In this document: positions 59,601 through 64,000 of the stretch, piece by piece
How the letters are laid out: each line of letters opens with the position of its first letter
Position numbering within the stretch: position 1 is the stretch's first letter
Assembly: GCA_008508345.1 (NCBI GenBank)
Contig: QNGE01000865.1
Span: 1-64,000, forward strand
Source: Paragonimus westermani
Taxonomy: Eukaryota; Platyhelminthes; Trematoda; Plagiorchiida; Troglotrematidae
Length of the DNA: 64,000 nucleotides
Direction: 5' to 3'
The notes under the pieces: generated by a model
What the model saw: only the letters and a program-made list of their open reading frames with translations
Databases searched by the model: none
Told to the model about the DNA's origin: nothing
Made by a program: the position numbers and the translations under genes

Positions 59601-60610
59601 CTCGGATATGATCGTGATATGTGAATCAGTGTCCAGCTGCAGGCGAGTCAAACGAACAATGATGTCGACGGAAACGAACCTTTGGCGCTGGGAGACATTA
59701 ACGTGGAAAGTGGCCAGCAGACTGTTAGATCTACCAACATCACAGAACCCAGCTGGCTCCCTGAACTTGAAGGTCAATGCCAGTCTGACCCTGTCCGTTG
59801 CCTGGAGCTGGCTGAAACTGTCCTTGTGGTCGACAGTGTGACACTGCGATGCTGTCAAACTGACAAAATCTGTGGAAATGCGACGCGCCACAGTAGCGAC
59901 AAGCGGAAGGCGGCTTGTTGGCACCAGCGGAGCTGAGTTTGGTGGACCGCGTAGGAGACTTCGGCTGAAAACTGGAAACAGTCCGAACTGCGCGGGGCGC
60001 CTTGTCCAGCTGCTGTATCATCGCCCAGTCGTGCTTGAGGTTGACTGACCTCTCGCATTCGTCCACACTCTGTTTCGACTTGATGTTTGGCACCTGGTGG
60101 ATTCCAGTTAACACCGTGGCATGGGGATCAACGTAGCTTGGTGATTGCAGGCCGCGAATGACGACTAGGTACCTCCGTGAGTGAACCATTCTTGAAGTGT
60201 CTGCATTTGCGTTTGGCGAGACTTGCATAGGTGACAAAGTCTTCTACTCGTTTGACCGGCTGGAGGCAATGGAACCGTGAATTGAACAGGGATTAGGTGT
60301 TCCCAAAGATCCTTGCCAACTTCCGGACGGTGCCCACGAAAGTCAGGATTCGCGATTCGACAGGCAAGATGCGGTCGGTAAAGCGGACGTGTTCCGCTGT
60401 GCCCAGTTTTCCGAAGAGTAAACGATCCTTCGTATCGCCATCTCGGGATGCCAGCTAAAACGCCAACGTGTCATCATATCGCTTGGACCAGGCCTCGAAG
60501 GAAACGCCAGCTTGGGGGTAATTCAGGAAGTCGGGGATGTTCCTGGCCAAGCGATCCAGGGACGGCGGATTGACAGACGTGGACGGCCTAGGCACGGTAA
60601 GGCGGGTTTC
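56690..60610 (-). pseudogene. gag-pol of gypsy-2 (heavily decayed)
   Basis: Gag: LARNIPDFLNYPQAGVSFEAW near 60490-60560, and a CCHC knuckle CRYCGASHFHRFC near 59880-59920. Protease: LQLDTDSHITII near 59600-59640. RT: FNLEVAPESCELL...HRGFLQCTRLHF near 58870-58960, with the palm lost. RNase H: FLDHISHYIALLPTLHDV...YDPTLPTVVAANALNHGIGAVV (58323-58565; the first catalytic Asp reads Asn). Integrase: QFNSGHPGTGRIK near 57690-57730 and LVDARLKWPEV...SENGTQFSSSHF near 57400-57530, with a glycine-less core end. The pol tail (YTRKYRLSHNSW) lies near 56990-57030. At least eight frame breaks. Confidence 0.85.
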
Positions 60611-61303
60611 AGCGATTCGTTTCAGCGATTTGTACACGGGTTCGAGGCTAGGGGCCCAATCTACCCGGATCCAGTCAGTTTGTTCGTTTCGATGTCCGGC
60701 GGTTTTCTGTTCATCTGAAAGGCAGTCATTGAAAACGGGGTGTAGCACCGCTCTTGGTGGTTACAGAAAGTACCTAGAACAGAGCAAAATAATAATCTAG
60801 CAAAACGGGATAAATTATTAATTTAACAGTTTATTAAGTAGGTGAGAATCCAATAACACTTTGAGACGGTCTTTAGAAGAGCAGCTAACAATCTCTAGTG
60901 GTAGGTCGTTCCAGTGGTTGATAACTCTATAAGAGAAGAACTGTTGTCTTAGGAAGGTCCGAGGTCGAAGCTTATAGAGCTTCTTGTCGTGGCCTCTTCG
61001 ACTGTTATCACTTACTAGGGTAAAGAATTGTTGCACAAGTCCTGTGCTAAAGAGAAAATGTGTAAGAATTAAGTCGCCGCGGAGTCTACGAAACTCAAGT
61101 GGATAAAGATCGAGAATTTCAAGGCGAGACTCGTAGGATAGATGCCGCAAGCCAGTGACCATTTTGGTGGCCACTCGCTGGACACGTTCAATGGCGAGTA
61201 TGTCCTTCTTCAAACCGGTGTAGACGACTTGATTGGCATACTCGAGCAATGGTCTTATGTAGACTCTGTAAAGCGTGTGAAAGACGCGCATGTCAATCCG
61301 GGG
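60611..61303 (-). mobile_element. CR1-like LINE, 5'-truncated copy (3' end only)
   Basis: On the minus strand it encodes the last about 157 residues of pol (HTLYRVYIRPLLEYANQVVY... to LLNKLLN, stop at 60818) plus a 205-bp 3' UTR ending in ATCGCTGAA repeats near 60611-60630. Over 684 bp (60620-61303) it is nearly identical to 62617-63300, with only a few substitutions such as RVFH/RAFH and INHW/INYW. It interrupts gypsy-2 between its LTR and gag. Confidence 0.88.
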
Positions 61304-61624
61304 TGGTCAGCATTTCCACCAATCGGACCAGTGATCGCATCATCTGCTTGAGATCTGGGTCAGCAGACAATGTTCAGTGTGAGAGGGGGAAAAAAGCAAA
61401 AACCTCTATCGTCAAATATGTTATGACCTGCTGGTTAACAATAATGAGAAACGGCTATTGCACGTATAACGAAGCACGGACACGAAGTACCGAGCCTCAC
61501 GATACCCTAGAGCCCCAGAAAAACACATAACACCGTGGCTTTTAATCGAGGATCTATTTTCCCTCGAACCAGCGGTAATCTAACAGGGCAGAATCTGTGT
61601 TTACACAGCGTTTGAACAGTCTTG
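61304..61624. other. Short unassigned segment between LINE tail and gypsy-2 LTR
   Basis: Probably the remaining LTR or leader of gypsy-2; the left LTR lost the matching part, so this cannot be confirmed by comparison. Confidence 0.4.
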
Positions 61625-61810
61625 GAAGACTCCACTTGAATTAGTGTGTTGATTGGGGGATGAACCAATCAGAGACGGAGAGGAAACGTGCGCCAGAATT
61701 AGGTTTTAGCCCGTTGTGGCGCGGAAAGATAGGATTCAGATTTGTAAATTGATTTTCAAAAATATTCCGGAAATTGGACCTTCCTCGGGAAAAATCGGCT
61801 TTCCCCAACA
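61625..61810 (-). repeat. 5' LTR remnant of gypsy-2
   Basis: 186 bp, direct repeat of 56499-56682. On the minus strand it begins TGTTGGGGAAAG. CR1-like LINE sequence on the + strand starts at the next base. Confidence 0.75.
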
Positions 61811-63102
61811 GACGTACATATTTTAGGTACTCCCTTCACGTCCCCTTCCTTACCAGCATCCCATGCAAGATAATGGAGCGACTGTTAAAACGCACTATCT
61901 TTAAGCATTTCTTCTCAAATAACCTCTTCTCTTCGACCCAGCATGGCTTTCTTCCTGAGCGGTCATGCATAACTAATATGTTAATCTTCATGGATAGCCT
62001 AACAGAGGCCAAAGACAATGGTCATATCTCGGACGCTATCTTCTTCGACTTTGCCAAAGCCTTCGACCGTGTCCCACACGGTCCTCTGCTGCACAAACTA
62101 GAAGCCTATGGGATTCAAGGAGAAGTTCTCCGCTGGATAACCTCCTTTCTTGGTAACAGGACTTTCAGAGTAAAAACCGGTTCAGGCCTTTCGTCCCCAT
62201 CCCCAGTCTCTGTGGGGGTCCCTCAAGGATCGGTACTTGGTCCATTGTTGTTTCTTATTTACATCAATGATCTCCCCGATTTGATCTCTAGCAACGCTCT
62301 CCTTTATGCCGACGACTTAAAAATCTGGAACGCCTGTGACCCCAGTGCATTGCAGATTGACCTTGATCGTATTAAGTGCTGGTCAGAGGATTGGAGTCTC
62401 CCTCTAAACGACAGTAAGTGTGCGCACATGTCACTCGGAGGAGACTCTGGGAACCTATTCGTGATACATGGTGCACAAAGTGTAGTAGGTATCACGAAAG
62501 TAGACCTCAAAAAAGACCTAGGGATCTGGCTATCGTCTGGTTTGTCCTTCTCTTATCATCACCAGCTGGCCGCCAAAAGGGGTCTCATGACTCTCGGGAT
62601 GATCAAACGAACCTTCCCCCGGATTGACAAGCGCGCCTTTCACACGCTTTACAGAGTCTACATAAGACCATTGCTCGAGTATGCCAATCAAGTCGTCTAC
62701 ACCGGTTTGAAGAAGGACATACTCGCCATTGAACGTGTCCAGCGAGTGGCCACCAAAATGGTCACTGGCTTGCGGCATCTATCCTACGAGTCTCGCCTTG
62801 AAATTCTCGATCTTTATCCACTTGAGTTTCGTAGACTCCGCGGCGACTTAATTCTTACACATTTTCTCTTTAGCACAGGACTTGTGCAACAATTCTTTAC
62901 CCTAGTAAGTGATAACAGTCGAAGAGGCCACGACAAGAAGCTCTATAAGCTTCGACCTCGGACCTTCCTAAGACAACAGTTCTTCTCTTATAGGGTTATC
63001 AACTACTGGAACGACCTACCACTAGAGATTGTTAGCTGCTCTTCTAAAGACCGTCTCAAAGTGTTATTGGATTCTCACCTACTTAATAAACTGTTAAATT
63101 AA
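61774..63102 (+). CDS. CR1-like LINE reverse transcriptase (truncated, open)
   Basis: 442 codons; the first about 13 residues come from the adjoining gypsy-2 LTR, so the natural LINE part begins near 61811. RT would copy LINE RNA at the target site. Seen in order: FFDFAKAFDRVPHGPLLHKL (catalytic Asp in FDFAKAF), SVGVPQGSVLGPLLFLIYINDL, LLYADDLKIW (YADD codons 62305-62316), a thumb region and a C-terminal domain with RPLLEYANQVVY, VQRVATKMV, YESRLEILDLYPLEFRRLRGDL and NDLPLEIV typical of CR1/Jockey pol. The N-terminal endonuclease is missing through 5' truncation, so it is not autonomous. Confidence 0.9.
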   Translation: MDLPREKSAFPNRRTYFRYSLHVPFLTSIPCKIMERLLKRTIFKHFFSNNLFSSTQHGFLPERSCITNMLIFMDSLTEAKDNGHISDAIFFDFAKAFDRVPHGPLLHKLEAYGIQGEVLRWITSFLGNRTFRVKTGSGLSSPSPVSVGVPQGSVLGPLLFLIYINDLPDLISSNALLYADDLKIWNACDPSALQIDLDRIKCWSEDWSLPLNDSKCAHMSLGGDSGNLFVIHGAQSVVGITKVDLKKDLGIWLSSGLSFSYHHQLAAKRGLMTLGMIKRTFPRIDKRAFHTLYRVYIRPLLEYANQVVYTGLKKDILAIERVQRVATKMVTGLRHLSYESRLEILDLYPLEFRRLRGDLILTHFLFSTGLVQQFFTLVSDNSRRGHDKKLYKLRPRTFLRQQFFSYRVINYWNDLPLEIVSCSSKDRLKVLLDSHLLNKLLN

Positions 63103-63309
63103 TAATTTATCCCGTTTTGCTAGATTATTATTTTGCTCTGTTCTAGGTACTTTCTGTAACCACCAAGAGCGGTGCTACACCCCGTTTTCAATGACTGCCT
63201 TTCAGATGAACAGAAAACCGCCGGACATCGAAACGAACAAACTGACTGGATCCGGGTAGATTGGGCCCCTAGCCTCGAACCCGTGTACAAATCGCTGAAA
63301 TCGCTGAAG
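61811..63309 (+). mobile_element. CR1-like LINE, 5'-truncated copy with open RT frame
   Basis: Starts inside RT (SLHVPFLTSIPCKIMERLL, normally the ...PVSLTS...K.MER motif) and runs to the pol stop and a 205-bp 3' UTR ending in two tandem ATCGCTGAA units (63291-63309). No poly(A) is seen. The reading frame is uninterrupted, so insertion is recent. Its 3' 684 bp matches the reversed copy at 60620-61303. Confidence 0.9.
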
Positions 63310-64000
63310 TCCTGTCTTCTGTTTTCCTATATAGGATTTGTTTTTTTCTTCATGGATGTGTGGCAATTAAGCATCAGCTGTCTACTCAGATGTATTGCTC
63401 TGTGATGATGAATCGCCTTAATCTTTTCTTCCCAGTAAGATGAAGGGGAAGAGATCTCATAGAAGTTCTTAGGTTACTGAGTGGATTATCTGAGGCAATT
63501 GCCTTTCTCTTCGAGCGGTTGTTTACTCGCAGCGAAAATTCATCATCTGGAGGACACGAGTTAAAGATTGTGAAGGAAAGAGCTAGGACCCGAATCCAAA
63601 CCAACTCTTCTTCATAGAGTTGAAGGAAGTTTTTCTCTGATGTGAGATCATCCTCGCTCACTGCAAGAAGCTGAACATGAACCAGCTACTAGCTTCAAGT
63701 CTTGTGGTCCTAACTGAACTGAACTGAGCCTGACCCGAAAAACGCGGTTCAGTTCACTTCCATTTTGGATCACAAGACGGTAGTAGCCGGTTGATGTCCA
63801 GTGAGCTCCTATGATCCCACTATGCTGCGACAAATAGAGAAGAAAAACTTCTCTTCAACAGTGTTTCGACCTTTTCACTGATATACAGAACACAGTTTAC
63901 TATTGAATGGGCAGCGGGAATATCTCGGATCAAGTCCTCACCAGGCCTATTTCAGCTCTCTTGGATACCAGAGGTTGAATGATAGAGGTAGATGATACTG
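63310..64000. other. Unrecognised stretch
   Basis: Nothing recognisable apart from the segment at 63455-63600 that resembles 50495-50640. Near 63690-63775, AACTGAACTGAGCC and GGTTCAGTTCACTT form a partial inverted repeat. Confidence 0.3.

Larger units (their letters stand above)
56499..61810 (-). mobile_element. gypsy-2: decayed Ty3/gypsy element related to gypsy-1
   Basis: Read on the minus strand. An LTR remnant lies at 61625-61810, then gag (about 60610-59860), protease, RT, RNase H and integrase down to about 56690, and an LTR remnant at 56499-56682 preceded by a GAACAGGAGA purine tract. Its peptides align with gypsy-1 throughout. A CR1-like LINE tail (60611-61303) lies between the right LTR and gag. 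Stops and frame changes occur in every domain. Confidence 0.85.

Noticed and set aside
60620..63300. Inverted repeat as a hairpin transposon or TIR pair
   Set aside because: Both arms are the 3' end of one CR1-like LINE family with different 5' truncations; there is no transposase between them.
63172..63405. gag start (MLHPVFNDCLSDEQK...) as a real Gag N-terminus at 63172 and 60748
   Set aside because: The shared segment lies in the LINE 3' UTR of both copies; alignment with gypsy-1 gag begins only further downstream, so the joined frame is probably accidental.
1..64000. CRISPR arrays, prokaryotic operons, phage modules
   Set aside because: No regularly spaced direct repeats or compact co-directional gene blocks; the only multi-domain ORFs are retroelements and the host gene has introns.

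Overview
The window looks like 64 kb of a parasitic flatworm genome, a trematode or possibly a diphyllobothriid cestode. The reasons are the element mix (a CsRn1-type Ty3/gypsy element with a CHCC Gag finger, RTE-like and CR1-like LINEs, Penelope-like elements), the TE-dense intron-rich layout, and a scaffold gap typical of a draft assembly. The species cannot be fixed from sequence alone.

Only one host gene is securely recognised: a dUTPase (DUT) in three phase-0 coding exons on the + strand (21386-21604, 23655-23807, 31137-31262). It encodes 165 aa with all five dUTPase motifs. Its second intron is 7.3 kb and carries a rearranged Penelope-like element and an RTE-like LINE. DUT degrades dUTP to dUMP, keeping uracil out of DNA and feeding dTMP synthesis.

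Layout. 1-2.7 kb: no recognised gene. 2.77-8.56 kb: decayed CR1-like LINE split by a Ty3/gypsy element (gypsy-1, 3435-8215, 5-bp target duplication). 9.65-12 kb: RTE-like LINE copy A, minus strand. 12.8-14.3 kb: RTE-like copy C between about 195-bp inverted repeats. 15.5-16.1 kb: Penelope-like RT fragment. 16-21 kb: mostly unrecognised, with a tRNA-like sequence. 21.4-31.3 kb: DUT with TE-loaded introns. 31.3-36.5 kb: unrecognised. 36.5-46 kb: an older gypsy element on the minus strand, partly hidden by a 616-bp N gap and interrupted in its Gag zinc-knuckle region by a young, apparently intact CsRn1-like element (39614-44907; LTRs differ at one base). 46-48.8 kb: decayed CsRn1-like copy on the + strand. 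48.8-53.4 kb: unrecognised. 53.4-53.7 kb: diverged CsRn1-like LTR. 54.3-56.4 kb: TA/CATA-rich repeats around a LINE zinc-finger tail. 56.5-61.8 kb: decayed second gypsy of the gypsy-1 family (minus), interrupted by a CR1-like LINE tail. 61.8-63.3 kb: 5'-truncated CR1-like LINE with an open 442-codon frame.

The most interesting signals are the TAATG stop/start overlap between gag and pol of the young element, a 534-bp block identical between two otherwise diverged inverted RTE copies, a Penelope-like copy with an inverted 5' half resembling twin priming, and the nested insertion through a zinc knuckle. I found no CRISPR array, rRNA or prokaryote-type operon, and no clearly new multi-gene system.
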